A model generated the notes under the pieces. The model ran no database searches. It had not been told where the DNA came from and was given only the letters and a program-made list of their open reading frames with translations. Below are positions 54,892 to 64,000 of a stretch of 64,000 nt of DNA, piece by piece. The position numbers and the translations under genes are program-made. Position 1 is the first letter of the stretch, and each line of letters opens with the position of its first letter. Source of the stretch: Pegoplata infirma (taxonomy: Eukaryota; Arthropoda; Insecta; Diptera; Anthomyiidae); NCBI GenBank assembly GCA_963921195.1, contig OY992541.1, positions 13,000,644 through 13,064,643 on the forward strand, in the 5' to 3' direction.

Positions 54892-55684
54892 CAGCGGTTA
54901 CCAACCTATGGTACGCGTACCACTAGGGTAATTAGTAATTTGGACATTCGTTTTAGATTAACCTGACTTCCAAAGTTTTCCATAACGTGAGGTTTTTAAG
55001 ACAGTTGAGGTCAAAGTTCACAAAAAAAAGTAGTTTTTTTTTGCAATTTATAGAGCAATTATTTGCGATATTTTGAGATCTGACCACTTATTTTCGATTA
55101 ACCTTTCTTTCGATGCTGATTCCGAATATGGTTTTTCTATGATGTCAGGTTTTTGAGAAAATCACTGTCAAACTCAAAATGCCCTTTCATTGTATATACG
55201 AGTGTGTTTCATTCGAAAAGTCACGGAATTGTTGATCTGCCCTTGTATTAAAAAAATACATTTAAAAAAAATTAAAAAAACATTATATTTTCGCCCTCTG
55301 TGATGTGTTTTTGGAACTTTTTTTAACAGTTCAAAAAACGTCCTTTGTTTAAATTTTTGGTGTAGAAATGACTGTTGAAATCAGATTTGCAATATTTTCA
55401 GCTGTTTTTGCTCTGCAGAAAAATTGGCTCAAAGTCCGCGTTTTCAGGTGCATTGAACCACCCAAAGAGCGAAAATTTTTCCAAAAAAATACCACCATTG
55501 ATTTGATCTCCCCTAAATCCTTTAAAAAAGATGTTAATACCCGCAGATCAAAAGTTTCAAAATTAACTCAAATATTTATATGAGAAGTTTTTTTAACGAA
55601 AACAAAAAAGAACTCGTTAGGAGGTACGCGGCTGACAAAATTTAAAATTAGGGGTACGCGAGCCAAAAAGGTTGGTAACCGCTG
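54892..55684. mobile_element. hAT-type element (793 bp) inserted in the LINE
   Basis: Ends CAGCGGTTACCAACCTATGG and (reverse) CAGCGGTTACCAACCTTTTT are inverted and followed by GTACGCG words, a pattern well known in hAT (Charlie-like) elements. Flanked by an exact 8-bp duplication ATATAGAG (54884-54891 and 55685-55692). Removing it and one repeat restores the LINE frame at this point. The 71-codon frame at 55368 is not recognised; the element is non-autonomous. Confidence 0.92.
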
Positions 55685-55692
55685 ATATAGAG

Positions 55693-56355
55693 CATTATAA
55701 GCGTTTGCCATTTCGATAATTAACTCATGCGGTGCATTTTTGAAAAATTCGTAGGGAATACTATCCTCACCTGGTGCTTTTCCTGATTTTGCCTTCGCTA
55801 AAACTTGATATATTTCCGCTGTTGTAATATTGTTATCCAAAAAACTATCTTCATGGTACAAATGCGCATACTGAATATCTTTTGAATTCTGCAATGGGTT
55901 TAGTAGTGTCATAAAATAGGATTTGAAATCGTACGAGGATATGTTTGGCAGTTCTTGATCGTTTTTATTTCGGATCTCATTTGCAATCTTCCACCATGAT
56001 TTACTATCATTTACTTTATTAAGCTTGAATTCTAGCTCCGTATAGTACTTATTTTTTCTTTCATTACAAAAAATTTTAAAATTTTCATTTGCCTTTAAAT
56101 ACTTTCTTTTGGATTCGGCATCCATATGTTGTTTATATTCTTTCAATAACTCAAAAGAAGTGTTTCTAGCTTTTTTACATTGCCAGTCAAACCATCTATT
56201 TTTAGCAACTAACCTTTTATTTAAATTATTTTGAGTTGTGGATTTGTTTATAATGTTCACTATATCCTCCAAATTTATTAAATCTTTTTGATTCTTTAAA
56301 ATTCTCAGGTTGTCTAGAACTTTTTGGTTATACTGTCCTTTTAAATTATCATGTC
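55693..56355 (-). pseudogene. LINE ORF2, linker region before RT
   Basis: Frame open from about 56355 into the inserted element. It contains a W-F-x3-C word (NRWFDWQCKKAR), a long charged helical stretch, KSWWKIANEIRN, then KAKSGKAPGEDSIPYEFFKN, the conserved approach to the reverse transcriptase fold (the 'K-A-P-G-x-D' motif). The reading frame is ended artificially by the insertion at 55684. RT fingers continue at 54891. Confidence 0.8.
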
Positions 56356-56861
56356 AATGTAACTTTGGAAGCAGTTGTTGTATTTTATTTGGGGTATTTT
56401 GAAGTCTTACTTTAAAATTCAAAACTAAAAAAAATGGCAATAATTTCATCCGATCCTACTTCTATTTTTGTAAATTATTTTCTGTTTTGTAAGGAAATTA
56501 AAACTTCTAAAAATGTTCTAAATTACAAAAAAAAATTAATTCAAAAGACACATTCGATATTTTCGAAAAACCTATTCGAACTTTATGAATTGTTACCATT
56601 TATGTATCTTTATTATTTATTAGCTTTGATTTATTTCAAACCCACTAGAATGGGAATACATACGAAAAATCTAATCTCATCCTACTCCGTTTTTTGTAAA
56701 ATAGTTTCTGTTTTCAAGGAAATTAAAACTTTTCTAATTTATATTCAAAATATTTTAAAATTTTGGATTACATGTCGGGTGCTACGCCCCATTGTGCGAT
56801 TCCGCACATTTTTTTTTGTGATAAAATAACATTATGTTTGTTATTTCGTTCACATACATTT
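56356..56861. other. Two ~220-bp direct repeats, no gene
   Basis: 56440-56540 and 56665-56750 share words (TCATCCTACT, TTTTTGTAAA, TTTCTGTTTT, AAGGAAATTAAAACTT). A GTCGGGTGCTACGCCCCATT stretch near 56773 is GC-richer. The 131-codon plus frame at 56434-56829 spans both repeats and has no recognisable domain; I doubt that it is a gene. Confidence 0.4.
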
Positions 56862-57190
56862 CACAGGTGTCAAGTTATAGAAATTTTTTTGTGAAATACA
56901 GCAAAATTTTAGAGGTACCTTTACATTTTACCTAATATCTTTTGAAATACTTGACCGATATAAAAAAAACGTATATAACCTTATGACCAGGAGAATTGCG
57001 CAACTTTAGTTACCCAAGCGTTTAAATCAGTTCCGGATTATTGCCAAAAACAAGTTTTCAACTGACGGACATACAGACAGACAGACAGACAGACAGACGG
57101 ACGATCGATGATCATAAATATATATACTTTAAGGGGCCCTAGACTAATATTTTGATGTGTTACATACGGAATGATATCACTAGAGTAAAG
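56862..57190 (-). mobile_element. Helentron/DINE-1-like element (family A variant)
   Basis: On the minus strand: a 5'-proximal block (TTCCGTATGTAACACATCAA), CCCTTAAAGTATATATATTT, (GTCT)n at 57075-57103, then sequence shared with 59373-59520 (AATCCGGAACTGATTTAAAC; GGTCATAAGGTTATATACG-like). It forms, with 59373-59690, a subfamily distinct downstream of the GTCY tract. The 5' TTTATACCCTCC end is lost. Confidence 0.65.
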
Positions 57191-57505
57191 GGAATACAAA
57201 TCAAACAAAATTGTCTTTTTGGAACTTTTTGGAACTTTTAAAAAATTTTCCGGATTTGGGCGATTTTTGCCATAAAGTTTATTTCTGTCTTTTATTATTT
57301 AACAAAATTTATTTTGTTGAACTGAAAATATTTTTTTTTAAGAAATCTGAACAAAATTCAATTTTGTCGATATTTTACATACGATTTGGCGACAAAGCCA
57401 AAAAAAGTCTGGCAACCCCGTTAATATGACGAAGCAAAAAAACGGACACACACACACACATGCTATGTACATAAAAATAACTATAAATTTTTTTATTATT
57501 ACTTA
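57191..57505. other. No gene seen
   Basis: AT-rich with a (CA)n run at 57445-57460. The 72-codon plus frame at 57211 is not recognised. Confidence 0.35.
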
Positions 57506-57952
57506 AGCTCCTATGACACTAGATTTTTTTGTATTTTATTTTTTATTAATTGAAAGAATGAAACAGCAGAAGAAGAAATGAAAAAGAAACATAAAAAAAA
57601 CAAACAAAAATTGGTGATTACTTTCTTTTTGATAAAAACCCGCTGAATAAATTCAAAAAACCGTAAAAAAATTCAAAAAATCGCTTCATTTAATGAAAAA
57701 CAGAAAAGTTGGCAACGCTTAATATCATTAATGCATAAATGTCAAAAAAATATGTAAAATTTTTACATTTTTTTTTGACATTCAGTCATTTGATAACCAA
57801 ATTTATCGATAACACAAGAATAAAATTTGATGTTTACTATTTTTTTTTAGTATGCTTTTACTCTTCACACTTGTTCAGATTTCCTATAGTGGTATATTTG
57901 CCCTGTTTACATAAATTTCATCAATACAAAAAAATGTAGTGTCATAGGGGCT
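57506..57952. mobile_element. 447-bp MITE, AGCYCCTATGACACTA ends
   Basis: Ends AGCTCCTATGACACTAGATT and (reverse) AGCCCCTATGACACTACATT are inverted over about 28 bp. Flanked by TTA (57503-57505 and 57953-57955), which fits PIF/Harbinger targets; because both sites extend to TTAA, a piggyBac-type target cannot be excluded. The frame at 57739-57939 lies inside and is not credible as a gene. Confidence 0.8.
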
Positions 57953-58066
57953 TTAACGAACTTTTTTTTATATTAAATTTAGATTTTGTTTTACATACTT
58001 TAAAGTTTTTTTGTAAAGATTTTTTTCTTTTTCTCCGTTTTTTTTCATTTCCGTATTCTTTGTTGT

Positions 58067-59323
58067 CAATTATTCGACTTTCACCTTTGTTCGAATAATT
58101 CAAATAATTGTTTTTCCTCGTTCGATCAAACGATTAAAGATCAAAATTTATTCGATTAATCGAAGAGAATAACGATTAAAAAAATTATTTTAAATAATAT
58201 TTTTTTTAACAAAAAAAATAAACAATTCATACAAAAAAACTTAAAATAAGAAAGTTTAAATTTTTATTAACGAAAACATGCATAAAAAACTTAAAAATAA
58301 TATAGTTAAAAGTTAAAAAAACTTAAAAATTGAATAACTGAAATCACTTTTAATTAATGGATGTCGATTTTAATACTTGTTGAGAAATAATTCAAATACA
58401 AATTATTATTTGAAGTATTCAGACAAAATATATCATAAATGATTTTAATTTTTGCCAAATAAGACAACTAAAGTTGTTTTAAGAAATACTCTTTTAAAAA
58501 TAAAAGTTGACTCATTTTTTGTGCTTTCAAACGATTTTTTGTTTTTGTTTTTATTAAATTAGATTTTGAAAACACTCCTTCGCTAATTATTGAAGTAGGT
58601 GATATAGTAAGAAGAGCATACAAAAGTTTATCTAATTTTTCTGTTCTTTTTTCAGATTTTCCCAAATATACCATATCGTCTGATATATCGCTGAAGTCCT
58701 TTTTATTTTCTGAATTTTTAATACTTTGAATTGAATTATTTAACTCGCATAAAAGATTATTATTTTCATTACTAATAACTTCCTCTATTTCAATACTTTT
58801 ATCTGAATTATTGTGATTACTTTCAACATAAAATATGGAGTATAATTCATTTGCGTATTCTTTTGTTTCGCTTTTTGGAGAATATTTTAAGAAACTTTCG
58901 TTGCTCGGAAAATTTCCAGAATTTAGAAAAATTATTAACGTATTTAACACTTTTATACGTCTCTCATTAATTCTTATTTTAATACGTTTAAGTCTGATGC
59001 AAAAGAATTATTAATTTTTTCTAAATTATTTATTAAAAACTTGATAACTCCCTCAAATTATATAATGGATGTGCTATCCAGGGCTATGGCTACAATATAT
59101 TTTAACTTCCCTACATTTTGTATAAAATCTTTCAAAATTTATGAGAATAAATCAAATTCTAAGCATTTATTTAATTTTTTAATTAAAAAAAATTGTTCGA
59201 TTAATCGACATTAATTAATCGATTTATTCGTTATTCGAAAATCGTCATTTTTGAATTATTCGAACAAGAGTTGGGTTTTGTTTGATCGATTAATCGAATT
59301 ATTCTTAATCGACTGACAACTCT
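58067..59323 (-). mobile_element. Decayed hAT element with transposase remnant
   Basis: The outer parts are mirrored: TTGTTGTCAATTATTCGACT (58070) against AATCGACTGACAACTCTA (59306-59323), followed inward by TTCGAATAATTC and TCGATTAATCGAA-type words on both sides. Such TTAATCGATTAATCG subterminal repeats are typical of hAT elements. I could not find a clean 8-bp duplication, so the left end is probably eroded. A transposase C-terminal frame lies at 58468-58950. Confidence 0.65.
58468..58950 (-). pseudogene. hAT transposase, C-terminal (dimerisation) fragment
   Basis: 160-residue frame. Its last ~55 residues resemble the hAT family C-terminal dimerisation domain: a LDKLLYALLTISPTS segment, then SEGVFSKSNLI and KTKNRLKAQKMSQLLFLKEY. 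The preceding part is a low-complexity acidic linker. The RNase H-like catalytic core and BED finger are absent (upstream sequence 58950-59190 has stops), so this is a dead remnant of an autonomous element. Confidence 0.75.
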
Positions 59324-59372
59324 AATATCTACACAAAATATGAGTTAATTTAGGGTTATGTTGAAAACAACT

Positions 59373-59690
59373 AAGAGTTTTTTTCAGAAATTCACTCATA
59401 ACTTTTAAAATACTTAACCGATTTAAAAAAAAAAACATCAGGTTCTTCCTAGGAAAATTCCGCAACTTTTGGTACCCCAGGCGTTTAAATCGGTTCCGGA
59501 TTATTGCAAAAACGTGATTTCAACAGACAGACAGACGGACAGACGGACATCGTTAGATCGACTTAAAATCGATTAAGGATCATGAATATATATACTTTAT
59601 GGGGTCCTAAACCAATATTTCAATGTGTTACATACGGAATGACAAACTTATATATACCTTCTGTCACCAGAGTGGAGGGTATAAAAATGA
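59373..59690 (-). mobile_element. Helentron/DINE-1-like element (family A variant)
   Basis: Minus strand starts TTTTATACCCTCCACTCTGG, has TTCCGTATGTAACACATTGA, GGACCCCATAAAGTATATAT, (GTCT/GTCC)n at 59526-59548 and AATCCGGAACCGATTTAAAC. It matches 56862-57190 closely. The hairpin 3' end is not present. Confidence 0.75.
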
Positions 59691-59750
59691 GAAAATTGCT
59701 AAGACGGTATTTACACACTGCGTTTTTTCTTGCACGCCTTTTTTATCTGA

Positions 59751-60346
59751 CAAGGGAAGTCTCTTTGGTGTCACCCTCCGATCTTCATGAAATTTGGATA
59801 TGTTGTTAAGAACGAAAATTATTCGACACGTATTTTTTTTAGCGGCCCAAACTCATTTTTAGGGGGGTTGATTTGTATAGGGGGAAATTTACCTTTTTCA
59901 GTTTTTTACGATTTACGCCTTTTTAAACAAAATTAATATAGGCACGTGTGGTATCTGATTAAAGGTATGAAAAATACCTATCTCGTGGTGCTAACAAGGG
60001 GCCAAAGAAGTTAATATTTTTCGACTTATTAACAAAAATGTCCTAAAGTTTTGATATTTTACTCAATATGACGAAAAGTTGTGCATTTTTGGACACGTTC
60101 TTAGCACACGTAGATAGGTTTCCCAAAGACCTTTCATTTGCTATGTAACATGACTAGGTTTCTTTGCATAATATAGGAGATAAACGAAAAAAACTGAAAA
60201 ATGGCCTTGTCTTCCCCACTCCTTTTTACCCCCTAAATATGAATTTGGGCCGCTAAAAAAAATACGTGTCCCTTTATTTTTTCTGATCTACAAAATAAAA
60301 CCAATTCCATAAAGATCCGCGGGTGACACTAGGGAGACTTCCCTTG
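59751..60346. mobile_element. 596-bp MITE, CAAGGGAAGTCTCCC family, copy 2
   Basis: Opposite orientation to 46201-46800 and matching it along the whole length. Ends CAAGGGAAGTCTCTTTGGTG and (reverse) CAAGGGAAGTCTCCCTAGTG. Flanked by an exact 3-bp duplication TGA (59748-59750 and 60347-60349). Shared internal words include GGACACGTTCTTAGCACACG. Confidence 0.9.
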
Positions 60347-61724
60347 TGAGTTTTTTTTGAGAAGCACAGAAGAAGGAAAACAGAATTCGTTATTTTTTTT
60401 TCTACCCCGTTTTCCTTTCACCCCCGTTTGCCTACAAAAAAAAGTTGCAAGACTTTATTGCAAGCAAAAAAAGGCTGTGTATTAGACCGACTCACCTCAT
60501 ATGGGCAAAAAAAAAGTACAAGTTGTACCCCGCCTCAAAATTAACTTTGACATGTTTTATGAAGATTTCCAAAATATTTGGGCTCTAGCGATAATCTCCC
60601 GTGAGCTAAACTGCCTCAAAAAAGGTCCAAAAATGGTATTTTTCATGAATAAATTTTTTTTTTTGTCCAATGAGTGACCAAATTTTGATTCTGCATTAAA
60701 ACATTTTAAAAATCTAACCACAGACTCGAGATAACGAGATGTTTATGTCAGTTTTTTTTATGCTTTTCAATTGGATTTTACTGAAAACTTAAATAACTTT
60801 GGTATTTTTTGTCCGATATTCACTTCTAATACATCGTTAGAAAGGTGTTGACCACCGCATGGGATTTTATTCAAAAACTAACCCTTGACTGCACTGTCGT
60901 ACTTTTTTACAACATTTACTTCGACATCATTAAAAAACCATTTTATAACCACAAAAAGCATATCTTTGTGCAGGAAACCCGTTTAATTAATATATTTGGC
61001 CACAATTAATTTAACCCATGCATGATCAAAATATTTTGGCAAACATTTTTAAAAAAGTTTTTGCGGAAATTATTGAAAGATAGTTCTAATACTTTAAAAA
61101 AAATAAAATAAATAAGGTTTTTGTTTATCTAGACGTGCTTATTAATATCAAATAATTATTACGTGTAACACTTTCCCGGTAAAATTATTTTTTCGTAATT
61201 TGTATGTGCAAATTAATTTTAAACATAAAATATAAACAAATTTTGTCTTAATCGCCTATATTCGTTCAAAAAGGCATTTAATAAATAGATCTTAATATTT
61301 TTTATTTAACCCATTTGCCCAACATTTTTCTGAGGATATGCCCAACATTTTTCTGAGGATAATTTTTAACAATATTTTTTGGAAAGTATTGAAGCATTAA
61401 TCTCTGTGCTCCTAGCTTAATTAATTTCTTCCCAAAATATCAATTATATTATTTTTTTTTTTAGGTATTACGACTGGACTTAAATCTTTCCACATTTTTT
61501 TTAAATTGGTCATGAATGGGTTAAATAAAAAATATTAAGATCTATTTATTAGATGCGTTTTTGCACGAATATATGCGATTAAGAAAAAATTGGTTTATAT
61601 TTTATTTCTTAAATTTATTTGCACATACAAATTCCGAAATAAACACTTGATCGGGAAAGTTTTACACGTAAAAATTATTTGATATTAATAAGCACGTCTT
61701 GATAAACAAAAACCTTTTTTATTT

Positions 61725-61963
61725 GATTTTTTCTGTAAGTACAAATCGAGCACGGACTCTAATTATATTTGTTATAAGGGTTCAAGTTGAAAAAAATTCA
61801 GAAGAAAAATTGAATTTCTAAAAATTATAGACATTTCTGGTATTTCCCATACCGGTTTCAAACACCTTAGTTAGTGTTATCATCAGTAGGATTTTAAATG
61901 TCGGTTTGTCTTGTTAATGAAAACTGTTTTTTATATATGTGAATATTTATAGTTTCTACAGAA
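61725..61963 (-). mobile_element. Retrozyme/Penelope-like fragment, copy 2
   Basis: 239 bp matching 29579-29822 in inverted orientation, including CTCGATTTGTACTTACAGAA at its 3' side and the hammerhead motif. It interrupts the right arm of 60483-62512; the left arm (61085-61130) shows the uninterrupted site in a T/A-rich stretch. On the minus strand both copies start TTCTGTAGAAAC and end GTACTTACAGAA, so the unit is bounded by a short inverted repeat. Confidence 0.7.
61821..61895 (-). ncRNA. Putative type I hammerhead ribozyme, copy 2
   Basis: Minus strand: CTGATGA (61880-61886), stem II AACAC/GTGTT, GAAA, the GGTAT/ATACC helix and GTC (61830-61832) before TATAATTTT. Stem I is weaker than in copy 1 (AAAATCCTA, 7 of 9 pairs). 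Core bases are unchanged. Confidence 0.6.
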
Positions 61964-62520
61964 TTTTTTATTTTATTTTTTTTAAAGTATTACAACTAGC
62001 TTTCAATAATTTCCGCAAAAACTTTTTTAAAAATGTTTGCCAAAATATTTTGATCATGCAAGGGTTAAATTAATTGTGGCCAAATATATTAATTAAACGT
62101 GTTTCCTGACCATCCCAATTGGTGGTCAACACCTTTCTAACGATGTATTAGAAGTGAAAATCGGGCAAAAAATCGCAAAGTTATTTAAGTTTTCAGTAAA
62201 ATCGAATTGAAAAGCATCAAAAAACTTACATAAACATCTCGTTATCTCGAGTCTGTGATTATATTTTATAAATGTTTTAATGCAGAATCAAAGAATTCCT
62301 AAATATCTATTATATTTGGTCATTCATTGGACAAAAAAAAATTACTGAATTTTTTATTTATGAAAAATACTAATTTTGGACCCCCTTTTGACGCGGTTTA
62401 GCTCACGGGAGATTATCGCTAGAGCCCAAATATTTTGGGAATCTTCATAAAACATGTCAAAGTTAATTTTGAGGGGGTACATCATCAACTTTTTTTTTTT
62501 TGAGTCACTCTACTGTGTAT

Positions 62521-62995
62521 AAATAAATACCGTCTAAGAAAAATCATGTTACAAATAAATAGTATACATATTTGAGTTTCTAACCTATTTACAGATTTTT
62601 ACTGACATATTGTTTTGAGTGTAGTATTTAAGATGATAATGAATAATGCATTTCATAGTTTTTATTTTATATCTTTTTGGAAATTTTTGTGAATGAACGA
62701 ATGAATGAACTGTATAGAATACTATGATGCGATGCAGTCACTAAATAGGAACTACAAACAGCATTATATTTATATGCATAATTATCGGAATTAACATTCA
62801 TGTAAAATCGTATAGAGGAAAGGGCCATTATGTAAATTAGATGTTTTGTTTTTTCTTAAGTTTAAATCGTCTGGTTCCGTTAGTGATATTAAAATTAACA
62901 AGTAGAAAAGTTAAATTCAAATTGGCCGAATCTATGAATACCCTCCACAATATTAACCAAGGTTGAGATTATAAATAATGTATGTATTTATTTAC
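62521..62995. other. No gene; family A 3'-end fragment near 62900
   Basis: AT-rich spacer. 62898-62955 reads ACAAGTAGAAAAGTTAAATT, a GGCCGAATCT word and AATACCCTCC, a degenerate minus-strand hairpin end of a family A Helentron-like element. Confidence 0.45.
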
Positions 62996-64000
62996 ATACT
63001 AGCAGGCCCGGTCCGCGTTGCTGGCCCAAATATAAGATCAGTGTTATATTTAGTTTCTCTTTTAATCTTTAGCACTGCAAAAAATGTACTTAATTTCTTG
63101 GCTTAGAAAAATTTGTGGGCGTGGTTTTTAAGATCCGATTTTTTTAAAGGCAGATCAATCATCTTCAAATTATATTTCAGAAATTAAAAAAACTATTACC
63201 ATATCTTTGACTTGCGAACTGTATAAATTTAAAACTTCTTTATTATCATTACGATCAACAAAAAAAAAAATTACGCATATCCTTCGTTCTTATCGTGAAC
63301 TATTTTCTTGAGCATTCTTGAGTTCATACAAACAAACCTTTATAGTTTTCCCGAATTTTCCATTTTTCTGGGACACTTTTCTCATTTATCTTTCCTTAAA
63401 AACCAATTAGAACTGTTACTAACAAAAAAAATCGGTCCGGTATTCGACTTAAAGCGATTTCACATATTTAGACTAAAGTGGGCATTTAAATTTGTGTGGT
63501 AAGTTAAAATTGTACATAACAATATCCAAGGATTTGAAATCATTTGTACCAAGTTTAAGTGGAATCAATAAAGATTTTTTTAAAAATATCGAATTAGAGT
63601 AAATATAAGTTTTAGATATATCGAAAAAAAGTTGGCGAGGACAATTTTTCTTTCCGAACAACAGTATGGACTATTACGAACATTTAACACAACAAAAAAA
63701 AATAGCCAAATCAGTCCAGGCATTCTCAAGTGTTGAAAATTTTAAAGATATTGAAAAATATGGGCGTTATAGTGGTCGAGGACAATAATTATTTTCGTAA
63801 AAACCTTATTTGGACTGTGATCATTAAAAAAATACCAAAGGCCAGTTGTTCTCCGATTTTAGATATATTGAAAAAAGTGGGAATGGACAATTTTTTTCCC
63901 GTAAACCCCTTAGTTGGACTATGACAAACGTTTACAAAAAATAGCAAAATCGGTCTTGCCGTTCTTCTATTTTAAATATTTATATCGAAAAAAAGTGGGC
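62996..64000 (+). mobile_element. Dispersed repeat, ACTAGCAGGCCCGG start, with ~125-150-bp tandem units
   Basis: Starts ACTAGCAGGCCCGGTCCGCG, like the ACTAGC ends at 8021 (minus) and 50754. From about 63600 to the window edge, units repeat AAAAAAAGTGGGC/TTGGC, GGACAATTTTT, TTGGACTATGAC, AAATAGCAAAATCGGTC, and GTTCTTCTATTTTAAATAT in order. Similar arrays are common in insect repeats but I cannot name the superfamily. Frames at 63308, 63473 and 63730 are not recognised. The element runs off the window. Confidence 0.5.

Larger units (their letters stand above)
53566..56355 (-). mobile_element. 5'-truncated LINE, split by a hAT-type element
   Basis: On the minus strand, non-LTR retrotransposon ORF2 sequence runs from about 56355 to 53700 and ends in an A-rich tract (53566-53587 as T-run). 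The endonuclease domain is absent, so the copy is 5'-truncated. A 793-bp hAT-type element (54892-55684) is inserted in the RT region and at least two frameshifts break the frame. The clade (Jockey/CR1-like) is not certain. Confidence 0.8.
60483..62512. mobile_element. 2-kb inverted-repeat element with 8-bp target duplication
   Basis: Ends TAGACCGACTCA and (reverse) TAGAGTGACTCA are flanked by an exact 8-bp duplication CTGTGTAT (60475-60482 and 62513-62520), as in hAT elements. The arms are inverted over nearly the whole length to a centre near 61480: CTAGCGATAATCTCCCGTGA (60585) has its complement at 62403, and GGTGTTGACCACC pairs with GGTGGTCAACACC. The right arm carries a nested hammerhead-bearing fragment (61725-61963). 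A short word (CCCAACATTTTTCTGAGGAT) is duplicated in tandem at 61318-61362. No transposase is seen. Confidence 0.85.

Noticed and set aside
56434..56829. 131-codon plus-strand frame
   Set aside because: It spans two diverged direct repeats and shows no recognisable domain or codon pattern; probably a chance frame.
1..64000. CRISPR array or bacterial-type operons
   Set aside because: Tandem repeats here have no unique-spacer pattern, and the coding content (BEL/Pao, LINE, hAT) is eukaryotic.

Overview
The window looks like a gene-poor, strongly AT-rich piece of a large dipteran genome, most likely a calyptrate-type fly. This rests on the density of Helentron-type (DINE-1/mini-me-like) elements carrying (GTCY)n tracts, a BEL/Pao retrotransposon, many hAT-type elements and long foldback elements. 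I recognise no host protein gene, rRNA or functional tRNA. Nearly all recognisable sequence is transposon-derived, and the only long intact reading frame is the BEL/Pao polyprotein at 23026-28107 (+).

Layout. 1-8550: small terminal-inverted-repeat (TIR) elements (1024-1436; 1805-3534 with a nested element at 2028-2262), a pogo-like end at 3637, a 402-bp direct duplication (4214 and 5571), degenerate tandem repeats and a 618-bp palindrome (6497-7114). 8555-11096: a hAT-type element filled with a 'CTCAGAATCTGAG' minisatellite. 11753-13532: a TIR element built of two tandem-repeat blocks. 14801-30768: a long-TIR element opened up by nested insertions, namely a hAT element (15256-18303), two Helentron-like elements, and a complete BEL/Pao element (19950-29035) in its loop. 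That BEL/Pao element has LTRs that look identical by eye and a 5-bp target duplication. The right arm also carries a short element containing a hammerhead ribozyme motif (29649-29723).

30769-39380: more copies of families seen on the left, often inverted (31375-32643, 35783-36473, 37390-39020), plus a LINE 3' end. 39518-43315: a 3.8-kb foldback element. 43398-48263: a large AT-rich element with nested elements and tRNA-like boxes. 48411-49519: a 1.1-kb foldback element. 50653-52633: repeat fragments and a 16-bp minisatellite interrupted by a LINE tail. 53566-56355: a broken LINE split by a hAT-type element. 57506-60346: small elements and a decayed hAT transposase. 60483-62512: a 2-kb inverted-repeat element with an 8-bp target duplication, carrying a second hammerhead copy (61821-61895). 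62996-64000: a tandem-repeat-bearing dispersed element.

How it fits together. The window records successive transposition. Nested insertions give a relative age order, and several empty and occupied sites can be compared within the window. The BEL/Pao insertion seems the youngest large event. The most interesting candidates are the two hammerhead-bearing short elements (retrozyme-like or Penelope-derived), the array of about 13 palindromic sites in the BEL/Pao leader, and the missing ATG at the head of its gag region.
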